A stretch of 64,000 nucleotides of DNA, taken from positions 2,776,553 to 2,840,552 of the forward strand of contig JAUZSN010000002.1 of NCBI GenBank assembly GCA_030949405.1, written 5' to 3'. This document shows positions 1 to 7,190 of the stretch, piece after piece (position 1 is the first letter of the stretch; every line of letters starts with the position of its first letter). The notes below the pieces were generated by a model. The model ran no database searches. It was not told the DNA's origin and saw nothing but the letters and a program-made list of their open reading frames with translations. Position numbers and translations under genes: made by a program. The DNA is from Methylococcales bacterium. GTDB taxonomy: Bacteria > Pseudomonadota > Gammaproteobacteria > Methylococcales > Methylomonadaceae.

Positions 1-1395
1 TTCAATCGGATTAATCACAGGCTCTAGCACTTGCTCCCAATCTTCCAAGACCTCATTTTCCAGCAAATCCATAGCATCAGGAACTTGAGCTTGGCGCATA
101 TTAAACGCCTTCGCATGATTGGGCGCGGTGGCAGTTTGAACGCCCAGCAACTTACCGACAAAATCACCTTTGCTGTCTTGCTCGGGGTCAGGCAAGCCAA
201 ACTTGTCACGAATCACCGACTGCTCAACCTCTAAGCCCAAAGGCACAAGTTTTTCTAAGGTAGAAGCTAATAATTCAAGATCTTCATTGTCAGGCACGTA
301 CACGCAAATTTGCGGATAATGCGCTTGCTCGCCATAGTTCAGATCAATAAACGATTTTACAAAATCACGGTTTAAAGTATTCGATAAGCGTTTGGCATCG
401 GCTTTTAAAATATCAATCCGTACTTCATTATGCACTTTAGCTTGCGCTTGCGAGCTGCCATTATCTGCGGTCATGGTTTGACCTAAAACCGCTTTTGATA
501 GCTGACTATCCAAATATTCAGCCAGCTCTTTAAACATGCCAGCCCCACCACCTGCACCTTTGGAGGACTCCACAAAATCTATTGCCATAGATTCGGGGAT
601 TACCGCCCCGGCATCGCTGGCAATATTGCTAATAGCTGTGATTAGAGTATCTATTTCATCATCGGTTGCACCGCGTCCGAATTTTCCCACACGCAGAGGT
701 AGGCCAAAAACGTCAGCAAACGCCATCCAATCCTTTAATGTCCACGTTTTACACATATAAGCAATGGCGGCCATGCGGGCTAAACCTGAACGAACAGTTA
801 ATCCAGATTTTATCTTTGGTTTATGGGTGATAAAACGATGTGGTTCTAATGCTATTCCGTCAACTAAATTATTTTCATCCAATAAGCGTAATTCTGCCCC
901 TGCCTCTCTATCCCATGTAAACCAATGCGGATCACGCCAAATAAAATCAGGCTGCCAAAACTCACCGCGTTGCCAAACCATTTCTACCACCGAGAAGCCT
1001 TTCCCTAAAGCATCTAATAAATCATCAAGACAATCCTCTTGAAAGCAGGGGCGTTTAACTTGTTCGCGGATTGCTTGGGCGAGGTCTAAATCTTTTGATT
1101 CATCGCTAGCCGATTCGACGATAAGCTCTAAGCCCGAGATGGCAAGCTTACGGGTTCTTAGGACAGAGCCATAATGCGCATCGCGCTCTTCCATTTCTTC
1201 AGCTAGAGATAGATACGCTTGATGATCGCCATTTTCAGCTTGTTGAAAAATAGTGGCTAGACGTTCTGGCGTTAAGCCGTTGCTTACTGATGCCGACCCC
1301 CAAACTTGCCTAACACCTGTTAGGCTCGGTCTAGCCAGCTCTTTCCCCAAACTTTGTTTTTTAATGGGCTTTCCGTATTGATCTAGTATTTTCAT
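1..1395 (-). CDS. Mu-like phage portal protein (DUF935, Mu gp29 type), partial
   Basis: The reading frame starts at the ATG at 1393-1395 and stays open to the window edge, so the C-terminus is outside. The translation begins MKILDQYGKPIKKQS and holds about 465 residues, with the portal-like stretch around LDDLLDALGKGFSVVEMVW. Portal proteins form the dodecameric ring at the capsid vertex through which DNA is packaged. The start overlaps the terminase stop (TAATG), indicating translational coupling, and the order terminase large then portal is that of Mu gp28-gp29. The family assignment rests on recalled sequence features and on position. Confidence 0.85.
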   Translation of the reverse strand, partial: MKILDQYGKPIKKQSLGKELARPSLTGVRQVWGSASVSNGLTPERLATIFQQAENGDHQAYLSLAEEMEERDAHYGSVLRTRKLAISGLELIVESASDESKDLDLAQAIREQVKRPCFQEDCLDDLLDALGKGFSVVEMVWQRGEFWQPDFIWRDPHWFTWDREAGAELRLLDENNLVDGIALEPHRFITHKPKIKSGLTVRSGLARMAAIAYMCKTWTLKDWMAFADVFGLPLRVGKFGRGATDDEIDTLITAISNIASDAGAVIPESMAIDFVESSKGAGGGAGMFKELAEYLDSQLSKAVLGQTMTADNGSSQAQAKVHNEVRIDILKADAKRLSNTLNRDFVKSFIDLNYGEQAHYPQICVYVPDNEDLELLASTLEKLVPLGLEVEQSVIRDKFGLPDPEQDSKGDFVGKLLGVQTATAPNHAKAFNMRQAQVPDAMDLLENEVLEDWEQVLEPVINPIE

Positions 1396-2951
1396 TACCA
1401 ACTTCCTTTTGAACTGGCAAAACCACCTGTGGTGTTAATCGGACGTTCGCGCCTGTCCGCATCTTTTTTAGTGTTCACTTTTACAGGAATATAACGATAT
1501 TCTTTATAGTCCATCAAACTTGCGAACCATGCCATTAGAAAAGCAATCGCCGCGTCACCGTGACGATCTTTGTTATCGCCTGTTTTTATATCGGGAACTT
1601 TAGGAATGCCGTTGACTAATTGAATTGCTCGCAGATCATTCAGCACATCAGCATCTTTGGGTATTTTTAGCTGCTCGTCTTCAAAAGCGGCCTTGAGTTT
1701 GGGCATATTTTCAAGATAAAAACCTTGGGTTAGCATCACTTGCTCTATACATTCCCCATAGCGATACCCTGCTTGTTCGGCTAAATATTGCCCATTGCCT
1801 CGTGCATCTAATGCCGCCCCGCTAAACTTTGGCAGACGGTCAATAATATAATAAAGAATTTGTTCTTGATTTTTGAAGGGGGCGTTTTTAAGTTCGACTA
1901 AAAAAGGGGCGGTTCGGCTGAGGTTTTGCTCAATTGCCAGCGGTGCGAGTACCGTTAAATCGCCACTCCGCGCAAAATCCTCTCCTAAACAATGTTGTAA
2001 TTTTGTATCAAGTTTTTCCAATAACGGCTTTAGATTTTGCTCGCACCAATACTCTATTTCAGAAATACGCAAGCGTTCAGGCATGGCGTTAAATGCCTCA
2101 TCACCTTTAAAGCGAACAATAGGAGCTTCCACCATTGCTTTTTCAATCATTAAGCGCGATAAGTACGCACCGCCTGATTGTGAGGGAATACAAAAATATT
2201 CCTCGTCTGAAGCGTCTTTAGTCGGTGCATTGGCAATGGTTTTAGTTCGCCATGCTTGTTCTGCTTTCTCGCTCCACTGCTGACCTGTGACAAAGCATAT
2301 TCTTTTAAACAAACCATCTTCTAGGGCATCATCCAAGGTAATACGGTGGACACTGTACGGTTTTCGTCCTGCTCTAGCATCTTCTATATAATGGTTATAT
2401 TCATTATCCACACCATTATGGGTGCTGATAATTCGCACTCTCGCGCCCCACATGGTTAATGCCATTGCTGCTTTTAATAACTCATGTAAGGAGTCATGGA
2501 AAGCAGCTTCATCTATGACTACATCGCCTTGCATCCCCCTTAAATTTGAAGGGCGGGAGGAAAGGGCGGAGATTTTAAAACCTGTCTGTGGAAAGCGTAC
2601 TGTGTAGCTAAGAATTTCTTTACTGCCATCTTCGTCTTTAAAAATACCCTGCTCAACTTCCAAAGCCAATTGGTTAAAAGCTTTGGCAAACAAGCTAACA
2701 GCGGCGATATATTCCAAAGCCATTTCTTGACGCGAACCGACATAAAAGACATTACGCCCTCCGCGCTCTTTAGACTTGGAAGCCGTCACCACATTGGCGG
2801 CGGCTTCTGCCCACGTTATCCCCGAACGACGGCATTTCTCCGCAATCTTTACCTCGGACTCATCCGCAAACCATTTGGCTTGATAGGGTAATAATATCGC
2901 TTCACCTTTGGGAAAATTATCGGTGATGTTTAGCTCTTTTAAGTCATTCAT
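1395..2951 (-). CDS. Mu-like phage terminase large subunit (gp28 type)
   Basis: This 518-residue protein is the DNA-packaging motor: an N-terminal ATPase followed by a C-terminal nuclease. A degenerate Walker A region (EKCRRSGITWAEA, near residue 40) and a Walker B (GDVVIDEAAFH, near 140) are visible. The nuclease half has acidic clusters at GEDFARSGD, LDARGNG and NKDRHGDAAIAFLMAW, as expected for an RNase H-like fold. Length fits Mu gp28 relatives. It overlaps the upstream DUF3486 gene by TAATG and the downstream portal gene by TAATG, so three packaging genes are coupled. No lesion is visible. Confidence 0.9.
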   Translation of the reverse strand: MNDLKELNITDNFPKGEAILLPYQAKWFADESEVKIAEKCRRSGITWAEAAANVVTASKSKERGGRNVFYVGSRQEMALEYIAAVSLFAKAFNQLALEVEQGIFKDEDGSKEILSYTVRFPQTGFKISALSSRPSNLRGMQGDVVIDEAAFHDSLHELLKAAMALTMWGARVRIISTHNGVDNEYNHYIEDARAGRKPYSVHRITLDDALEDGLFKRICFVTGQQWSEKAEQAWRTKTIANAPTKDASDEEYFCIPSQSGGAYLSRLMIEKAMVEAPIVRFKGDEAFNAMPERLRISEIEYWCEQNLKPLLEKLDTKLQHCLGEDFARSGDLTVLAPLAIEQNLSRTAPFLVELKNAPFKNQEQILYYIIDRLPKFSGAALDARGNGQYLAEQAGYRYGECIEQVMLTQGFYLENMPKLKAAFEDEQLKIPKDADVLNDLRAIQLVNGIPKVPDIKTGDNKDRHGDAAIAFLMAWFASLMDYKEYRYIPVKVNTKKDADRRERPINTTGGFASSKGSW

Positions 2952-3496
2952 TACGACCGACCCAGCAAGACACGGCGAATGGACTCTTCAACCTCTTCGC
3001 TGATTCCGTTTTGTTTTAAAGCGGTACTGACATCATCGGCGGCCTTAGCACGTTCTTGTTGGCGAATTTTAGCGGCATGTTGCTTTTGGTTAATTGAGGC
3101 ACGTGATAATTGCGCCATTGCCTTAGCAACGTCGGCGAGAAGCTTCATCCGCTCTGCCGAATCCTCTTCACCTTCAGCGGCTTTTAATTTCAGCATGATG
3201 TTAAAAATATCAGTCTGAATTAAGCCGATGACCGCGCCTGATCGTGAATCCTCGTCATCTTTTGCAGCTTTGTCGATTTGAGTTGCAGCCTCTGTGGCAA
3301 CCTTGATCATCCTGATACGCTCTTCGACTTCTTTACCATGCCGTTGAATTGACGAGCGGCCAATTAAAAATCCTTGCTCTGACAACCAAGCTTCTAAGCC
3401 AGCATAATCACTAAATCCGTTATCAATTATTTTATCTTCAAGCTGCAATCGCAACTCTTCTGGTATTTCGCTTTTTATTCGTGAACGCTTTGGCAT
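2951..3496 (-). CDS. Mu-like phage DUF3486 protein (gp27 type, putative small terminase)
   Basis: A 181-residue protein starting at the ATG of MPKRSRIKSEIPEELR; a TTG four codons upstream is possible but weaker. The N-terminus resembles a DNA-binding segment (EELRLQLEDKIIDNGFSDY, then GRSSIQRHGKEVEERI), and the C-terminal half is a long charged helix (KAAEGEEDSAERMKLLADVAKAM). DUF3486 proteins sit immediately before the large terminase in Mu-like phages and probably recognise the packaging site. Its stop overlaps the terminase start. Confidence 0.85.
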   Translation of the reverse strand: MPKRSRIKSEIPEELRLQLEDKIIDNGFSDYAGLEAWLSEQGFLIGRSSIQRHGKEVEERIRMIKVATEAATQIDKAAKDDEDSRSGAVIGLIQTDIFNIMLKLKAAEGEEDSAERMKLLADVAKAMAQLSRASINQKQHAAKIRQQERAKAADDVSTALKQNGISEEVEESIRRVLLGRS

Positions 3497-3501
3497 ATTG
3501 G

Positions 3502-3810
3502 TTACCAATATTTCTCAGGGCGGGCGATACCAGGTCTACAATCAATAGTATATTCTGCAATATCAACGCCATAGTGAGTTAATTCGCTATGCCATCTACC
3601 GCAGGGTTGCCTATCAACTTTAATTAATGAACGCTCGCTCAGATACCCCAGTTCGCGCTGCAATTCCTTTACTGTAAAATCTGGATAAACCGCCTGAGCA
3701 ATAGGAAGGAGTAGTTCTAAATATGCGCCGATCGGTCGCGTATTATTTAATGCTAACAAAAGAATCCATCGCACCGCTTCACGGCGTATTTTTACTTCAT
3801 CAATACTCAT
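3502..3810 (-). CDS. Mu-like phage gp26-type protein
   Basis: A 102-residue protein (MSIDEVKIRREAVRWILLL) with a winged-helix look: a helical N-terminus, then VYPDFTVKELQRELGYLSERSLIKVDR, which reads as recognition helix plus wing. Position between the DUF2730-like membrane gene and DUF3486 matches Mu gp26, a small protein of unknown function in the packaging block. It starts directly after the upstream stop. Function is not known for the family, so only the phage origin is firm. Confidence 0.7.
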   Translation of the reverse strand: MSIDEVKIRREAVRWILLLALNNTRPIGAYLELLLPIAQAVYPDFTVKELQRELGYLSERSLIKVDRQPCGRWHSELTHYGVDIAEYTIDCRPGIARPEKYW

Positions 3811-4170
3811 CTATTTTTCACCTCGCTTGAAAAAATTATCTAATCGCAGAGCCAGTGAATCTAGCTTGCTTTCAATAATTGATTGATTCCTGGCCCAATC
3901 GTCTCGACGAACATACTCCGAGGCGAGAGTTCCCTTGTGCTGTAAAAACTCTCGCTCAACAGATAATGCACGCTCCATGTTCTCTGAGGATTTACTCTCC
4001 AGCTTATGAAAGCGTTTCTCTATATGATCTGTATGCCGCTGACGCAATAGCTCTTGTTCTTTAAATTGCCGATTGATTTGCGATAAAAAAAATTTTCCGA
4101 GACTAATCAAAAACCCAATGAACGTTAGTAATAACGTGATTAAATGCCAAAGCTCTATTTCTATTTCCAT
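3811..4170 (-). CDS. Mu-like phage DUF2730-type membrane/coiled-coil protein (gp25 type)
   Basis: A 119-residue protein with one N-terminal membrane segment (LWHLITLLLTFIGFLISLGKFFL, residues 7-29) followed by a charged helical domain (RQFKEQELLRQRHTDHIEKRF, then ERALSVEREFLQHKG). This fits DUF2730 proteins found before gp26-gp27-gp28 in Mu-like phages. It overlaps the lipoprotein gene upstream by 10 nt. It may act with the lipoprotein in envelope disruption, but that is inference. Confidence 0.7.
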   Translation of the reverse strand: MEIEIELWHLITLLLTFIGFLISLGKFFLSQINRQFKEQELLRQRHTDHIEKRFHKLESKSSENMERALSVEREFLQHKGTLASEYVRRDDWARNQSIIESKLDSLALRLDNFFKRGEK

Positions 4171-4385
4171 CGGTTTTTAAGTGCGGTTGCTAATGAGGTA
4201 GATAGGTCATCTTTATCTGCTGGATTTTTACATTCAGTCGTTAGCTCAAGTAAATTTTCCTGTGCTAATCCCCCAAAAGTAACGACAAACGCATAAGGCT
4301 CGCCTTTCGATGTTTCTATTAATTTTGAACTCATGCACCCTGAAAGAAAAAGAAGGGAAACGGCTAAAATTAGCTTTTTAAACAT
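4161..4385 (-). CDS. small phage lipoprotein, possible lysis component
   Basis: A 74-residue protein with a clear lipoprotein signal: MFKKLILAVSLLFLSGCMSS has a charged n-region, hydrophobic core and lipobox LSGC with the lipid-bearing Cys at 17. The mature part is short and polar (TTECKNPADKDDLSTSLATALKN). It overlaps the membrane/coiled-coil gene, an arrangement reminiscent of overlapping inner-membrane and outer-membrane spanin genes. It is not proline-rich like typical Rz1, so the spanin reading is tentative. Confidence 0.6.
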   Translation of the reverse strand: MFKKLILAVSLLFLSGCMSSKLIETSKGEPYAFVVTFGGLAQENLLELTTECKNPADKDDLSTSLATALKNRWK

Positions 4386-4502
4386 AGCGACTCCTGCTTA
4401 GTATTTAGTGTTTAGTGATGACAAGTAGAATAAGGGAAGGTGGGGGTTTAGATAAATAAAGCGGTTTAGAATCATTATAATAAATAGTAATTAAAAATAA
4501 AT

Positions 4503-4531
4503 TTGCGCTTTATATAGTATTATGATATAAT
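4503..4531 (+). promoter_or_regulatory. sigma70-type promoter of left-arm gene
   Basis: TTGCGC at 4503-4508 and a perfect TATAAT at 4526-4531 are separated by 17 bp. A strong ribosome binding site, GGGAGGGG, precedes the ATG at 4571. The same promoter occurs on the other strand in the right arm. A host-type promoter inside the prophage late region suggests expression from the dormant prophage. Confidence 0.75.
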
Positions 4532-4570
4532 GTACACACTATAAATAACTACACACTGGGAGGGGATATT

Positions 4571-4954
4571 ATGACAAGATCGAATCTATTTAAATCAGCG
4601 CATAAATTAGCTCGCTCATTTGAAGGTAATTATTTAGCGTGTTTTACTCTAGCGTTAAACCAAATTTTAGATGGTGTTGACGGTGTTGATGTTGATGTTG
4701 ATGATGCTGATGTTGACGGTGATGATGATGTTGTTGTTGATGTTGACGGTGTTGATGGTGGTGTTTTATTTAGCAACCCGCATTATAAATTTATTTTTAA
4801 CATTGATAGACGATCCATAAAAAATCCCTTATCTAAGAAAAATAAAGGATTTTTTTACCAATTTATGAATCTACTTTGCTACATTTTAACTCACGTCGAA
4901 AACTATACATTTTTCCATCCACCACCACAATATCTTTTTTTAGCCATTGAGTGA
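4571..4954 (+). CDS. prophage protein with Asp/Val-rich GNY-codon tract, left copy
   Basis: Encodes 127 residues. The first 33 residues (MTRSNLFKSAHKLARSFEGN and on to LALNQIL) resemble a short helical N-terminal module I associate with assorted phage proteins. Residues 34-65 are made only of Asp, Val, Gly and Ala, every codon being GNT or GNC (4670-4765). A shared segment LFSNPHYKFIFNIDRR follows. Past the repeat arm, from residue 82, the frame runs through the terminator hairpin and antisense to the HTH gene, so the last 46 residues (SIKNPLSKKNKG onward) may be chance sequence. Function unknown; the strongly acidic tract could suit a DNA-mimic or ion-binding role, which is inference. Confidence 0.6.
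   Translation: MTRSNLFKSAHKLARSFEGNYLACFTLALNQILDGVDGVDVDVDDADVDGDDDVVVDVDGVDGGVLFSNPHYKFIFNIDRRSIKNPLSKKNKGFFYQFMNLLCYILTHVENYTFFHPPPQYLFLAIE
4670..4765 (+). repeat. GNY codon microsatellite, left copy (32 codons)
   Basis: Thirty-two consecutive codons are GAT, GAC, GTT, GGT or GCT, giving alternating Asp with Val, Gly or Ala. The tract is 11 codons shorter than the one in the right copy while the flanking sequence is nearly the same, so it changes length in whole codons. Confidence 0.85.
4820..4857. terminator. bidirectional rho-independent terminator
   Basis: The sequence AAAAAATCCCTT is followed, after a 13-nt loop, by AAAGGATTTTTTT, giving an AT-flanked stem with T-runs on both strands. 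It lies between the left-copy gene and the 3' end of the HTH gene and could end transcription from both sides. Confidence 0.7.
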
Positions 4955-5036
4955 TCTGGGCTGCTTGAACTCCTTGTTTATTAGCAAATTCAGATTGCGT
5001 TTTATAGTTACTATAAATGTATTCTCTTAATTTCAT
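4863..5036 (-). CDS. small Cro-like helix-turn-helix protein
   Basis: About 57 residues from the ATG at 5036 (MKLREYIYSNYKTQSEFANK); an in-frame ATG at 5051 adds MKLSG and overlaps the stop of the right-copy gene (ATGA). The stretch TQSEFANKQGVQAAQITQWL is a plausible helix-turn-helix, followed by VVVDGKMYSFRREL, as in small phage Cro-type regulators. It lies in the unique 256 bp between the inverted arms, directly downstream of and apparently coupled to the right-copy gene, and ends before the terminator at 4820-4857. A regulatory role is likely; the target is unknown. Confidence 0.7.
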   Translation of the reverse strand: MKLREYIYSNYKTQSEFANKQGVQAAQITQWLKKDIVVVDGKMYSFRRELKCSKVDS

Positions 5037-5047
5037 TCCACTTAATT

Positions 5048-5347
5048 TCATTCCAGTTGCTCCAAATAATATCGTCTATCAATGTTAAAAATAAATTTAT
5101 AATGCGGGTTGCTAAATAAAACAACATCATTAACATCAGCATCAGCATCATCAGCATCATCAGCAGCATCAGCATCAGCATCATTAACATCAGCACCGTC
5201 AACATCATTAACATCAGCATCAACATCAACATCAACATCAACACCGTCTAAAATTTGGTTTAACGCTAGAGTAAAACACGCTAAATAATTACCTTCAAAT
5301 GAGCGAGCTAATTTATGCGCTGATTTAAATAGATTCGATCTTGTCAT
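5048..5347 (-). CDS. prophage protein with Asp/Val-rich GNY-codon tract, right copy
   Basis: A 99-residue protein with the same first 33 residues as the left copy and the same post-tract segment (LFSNPHYKFIFNIDRR), ending YYLEQLE. Residues 34-76 form a 43-residue tract of Asp, Val, Ala, Gly and three Asn, encoded by GNY codons plus three AAT. It has its own promoter (5388-5416) and a strong ribosome binding site. Its stop TGA overlaps an in-frame ATG of the HTH gene, so the two are probably translated together. Unlike the left copy it ends soon after the repeat arm, so this is the better model of the native protein. Function unknown. Confidence 0.7.
   Translation of the reverse strand: MTRSNLFKSAHKLARSFEGNYLACFTLALNQILDGVDVDVDVDADVNDVDGADVNDADADAADDADDADADVNDVVLFSNPHYKFIFNIDRRYYLEQLE
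5120..5248 (-). repeat. GNY codon microsatellite, right copy (43 codons)
   Basis: Forty-three codons of GAT, GAC, GTT, GCT and GGT plus three AAT. On the plus strand it reads as runs of ATC and AAC/AGC triplets. It is 33 bp longer than the left tract. Confidence 0.85.
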
Positions 5348-5387
5348 AATATCCCCTCCCAGTGTGTAGTTATTTATAGTGCGTACA

Positions 5388-5416
5388 ATTATAGCATAAT
5401 ACTATATAAAGCGCAA
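5388..5416 (-). promoter_or_regulatory. sigma70-type promoter of right-arm gene
   Basis: Read on the minus strand, TTGCGC (5411-5416) and TATAAT (5388-5393) are 17 bp apart, identical in layout to the left-arm promoter. The main difference is a C for A just before the -10 box and one extra T after it. Confidence 0.75.
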
Positions 5417-5491
5417 ATTTATTTTTAATTACTGCTTGTTGGCCGGTAGGATGGGCATTACTCACCCCACTGTCAATTTTTTTGTTTATGC

Positions 5492-5869
5492 CTATTTTTT
5501 AGGTTCAAACAAATCACTCTGTGCCTTTTTAATCATCTCAGAGTGTTGTTTTTTAATGATTTTATACAGCCAGACGTTAGTGATATTATATTTTTTGCAG
5601 AGTTGGCGATGATTATGTCCACTGAAATTATTCCATATTTCGAGATCACGCTGGCTTAATTCATAATCTAGACCTTTACAGATATAAACTGACGTGCCAC
5701 CCCACTCTTTGCGGATAGTTTCTGCTGCTTCATGGGCGCATTGCAAAGCAACGGCGGTCTTAATCCCCTTTTTCATCAATGCAGCTTCTAGACTCTCTCT
5801 AAGATCAACTAGAACCTCTGGATATTTAGACTCATCATCACCCATCTCCATACTCATTTCTATACTCAT
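5492..5869 (-). CDS. mor: Mor-family transcription activator of a Mu-like phage
   Basis: A 125-residue protein of the Mor/C family, which in Mu activates the middle promoter after the early genes are expressed. The family core is visible: TIRKEWGGTSVYICKG (51-66) followed by a C-terminal helix-turn-helix, HNHRQLCKKYNITNVWLYKI (85-104). The N-terminus MSIEMSMEMGDDE contains several in-frame Met codons, so the exact start is uncertain. It ends the early block, downstream of gemA, as in Mu. The genes it would activate lie below 5 kb, starting with the inverted cassette. Confidence 0.88.
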   Translation of the reverse strand: MSIEMSMEMGDDESKYPEVLVDLRESLEAALMKKGIKTAVALQCAHEAAETIRKEWGGTSVYICKGLDYELSQRDLEIWNNFSGHNHRQLCKKYNITNVWLYKIIKKQHSEMIKKAQSDLFEPKK

Positions 5870-5871
5870 TT

Positions 5872-6291
5872 CTATACTCCTTTCAATGCTTGCCGCATTG
5901 CTTCTAAATTAGATTTTGCTACTTTGGGATCGCACTCAGACTTAGATAATTTCTTAAAGGGTCTGTAACAGAGCGGTATATAAACAGGCTTACATAATTT
6001 TAAAAACGTGGGCAAATTCGGCGGATAACTATCATCACGATCTAAACAGGCTTCTAAGCCCCTTTTAATTTGGTCATTTGACAATCTAGCCACGGCTTTA
6101 GCCCATAGCTCGCTCGGCACATCGCCGTAAGCACTGACCCACAAATGCCCGTACATCTCTGTCATTCGCAACCAAAATAGCCCCATAATACGCTCATTAT
6201 TATTAGAAGCCGTTGGCTTGCTTGACTCGTTCGACGGCTGATAATTTTCTAGGTTGATATTGATGTGTTGCATTGCCATTACTGTAGTCAT
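5872..6291 (-). CDS. phage early protein, possible replication-associated
   Basis: A 139-residue protein that overlaps the upstream gene by 89 nt when started at 6291; Met codons at 6279 and 6273 would shorten the overlap. The core LFWLRMTEMYGHLWVSAYGD followed by LSNDQIKRGLEACLDRDDSYPPNLPTFLKLC resembles the lambda P-like or replication-loader-type small proteins seen in many phages. That link is by pattern only. It abuts mor. Confidence 0.5.
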   Translation of the reverse strand: MTTVMAMQHININLENYQPSNESSKPTASNNNERIMGLFWLRMTEMYGHLWVSAYGDVPSELWAKAVARLSNDQIKRGLEACLDRDDSYPPNLPTFLKLCKPVYIPLCYRPFKKLSKSECDPKVAKSNLEAMRQALKGV

Positions 6292-6682
6292 CCAAGTATC
6301 TTTTATCCGCTAACCACCCTTGCGCCATCTTGCGGCTTAGGTTTCCAAAATCACGCGCCGCTTCTTTTCTAGCAGCTTCGATAATTTGCTGATAATGCAA
6401 ATCATCTAAATCGCCCAACTGCGCGAAGCGTTTAACCGCGTTTGCACGGTCTTTTTTATAATCAAATGCCCTCCAAAATTCATCAAAGAAAAAACGCTGC
6501 CGTTCGCTTAACGCGTGGTAGCTATCGGCTTTAGGATTTGAAATAGCGTTTTTTTTCTCGCCATACCCCCGTTCACTAAGTTGTTGCCATGCGGCTTCCG
6601 CATAGGTAATTGCAGCGGCAAGCTTGCCAGGCTCTGGCATACTGCGAATCACGATATTTTGCACAAACGTCAACTTATCCAT
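6203..6682 (-). CDS. phage early protein of unknown function
   Basis: A 159-residue, mostly helical charged protein (MDKLTFVQNIVIRSMPEPGK). The central segment HALSERQRFFFDEFWRAFDY then KKDRANAVKRFAQLGDLDD resembles a motif seen in phage replication-initiation-like proteins. It overlaps gemA by 13 nt and the next gene by 89 nt, so it belongs to the early operon. No catalytic motif is visible. Confidence 0.5.
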   Translation of the reverse strand: MDKLTFVQNIVIRSMPEPGKLAAAITYAEAAWQQLSERGYGEKKNAISNPKADSYHALSERQRFFFDEFWRAFDYKKDRANAVKRFAQLGDLDDLHYQQIIEAARKEAARDFGNLSRKMAQGWLADKRYLDDYSNGNATHQYQPRKLSAVERVKQANGF

Positions 6683-7074
6683 GCTGATCTTTTAACCAAC
6701 GCCGTAATCACCGCCGTTAGCTCTTTATTGGTTGAAAACTCTAAATCCTCTTTTTTAAACATCTGCTTAACAATAGCACGCGCATAGCCCCACGGCTTTT
6801 CCTGTTCAGCCAATAACGCACCGACCTTTTGCCATTGGGGACTAGTCTCAAAATTCTTAGGCGGCTTGCCATAAGGGTCTTTAGTCGGCTTAACGCTTTT
6901 TTGTAAATGCTTAATAACCTTATGGCGTTCGCTTAAAGTCATATCCCCCGCACTTCGCTTACCCGTTTGCGCCTCAAGCATGTCGCGATAACTGCCTTCA
7001 TCAGTTAAGCCTACTTGTTTTTTTAAAACATGAATTCTCGCTAGTTCTTTTGAACGATTGCCTTTTTTAGACAT
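6670..7074 (-). CDS. gemA: GemA-like protein (Mu gp16, DUF1018)
   Basis: A 134-residue protein with the family pattern: ELARIHVLKKQVGLTDEGSY near the N-terminus, then RDMLEAQTGKRSAGDMTLSE, and a C-terminal KPWGYARAIVKQMFKKEDLE. In Mu, GemA modulates host gene expression and DNA supercoiling and is made from the early operon just before mor. Here two small genes lie between gemA and mor. The start follows a 116-bp gap from the upstream gene, so this may be a separate transcription or processing block. Confidence 0.88.
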   Translation of the reverse strand: MSKKGNRSKELARIHVLKKQVGLTDEGSYRDMLEAQTGKRSAGDMTLSERHKVIKHLQKSVKPTKDPYGKPPKNFETSPQWQKVGALLAEQEKPWGYARAIVKQMFKKEDLEFSTNKELTAVITALVKRSAWIS

Positions 7075-7143
7075 CAGTATTCCTTTTTGAGTTTAAGAAT
7101 ATTTATAATGAAACCTTAGTAAAGTCTCATTAGAAATATGGAT

Positions 7144-7171
7144 GTAGGGCGGGCAATAATGCCCACCCTAC
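7144..7171. repeat. inverted repeat of the GTAGGG...CCCTAC type
   Basis: GTAGGGCGGGCA and TGCCCACCCTAC flank a 4-nt loop, a 12-bp stem with one mismatch. It falls in the gap between two prophage genes and resembles the dispersed GTAGGGTGGGC palindromes found between host genes, so it may be a host repeat that jumped into the phage. Confidence 0.65.
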
Positions 7172-7190
7172 GGTTAAACTAAAGCCCTGC

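Larger units (their letters stand above)
4486..4814 (+). repeat. left arm of a long inverted repeat
   Basis: This 329-bp arm is repeated in inverse orientation at 5071-5433 (363 bp). The arms match from AGTAATTAAAAATAAATTTG at the outer edge to ATTGATAGACGAT at the inner edge and include promoter, ribosome binding site and most of a small gene. The 34-bp length difference comes from 33 bp in the codon-repeat tract plus one base next to the -10 box. Outside the arms the sequences diverge at once, so this is a recent duplication or one kept uniform by gene conversion. Confidence 0.9.
5071..5433 (-). repeat. right arm of the long inverted repeat
   Basis: Inverse partner of 4486-4814. The 256 bp between the arms (4815-5070) hold the terminator and HTH gene. 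Recombination between the arms would flip that centre and place the HTH gene behind the left copy instead of the right. Confidence 0.9.

Noticed and set aside
5011-5244. Frame of alternating Met and Leu on the minus strand
   Set aside because: It is the shifted frame of the GNY codon tract of the right-copy gene, with no start context or family.
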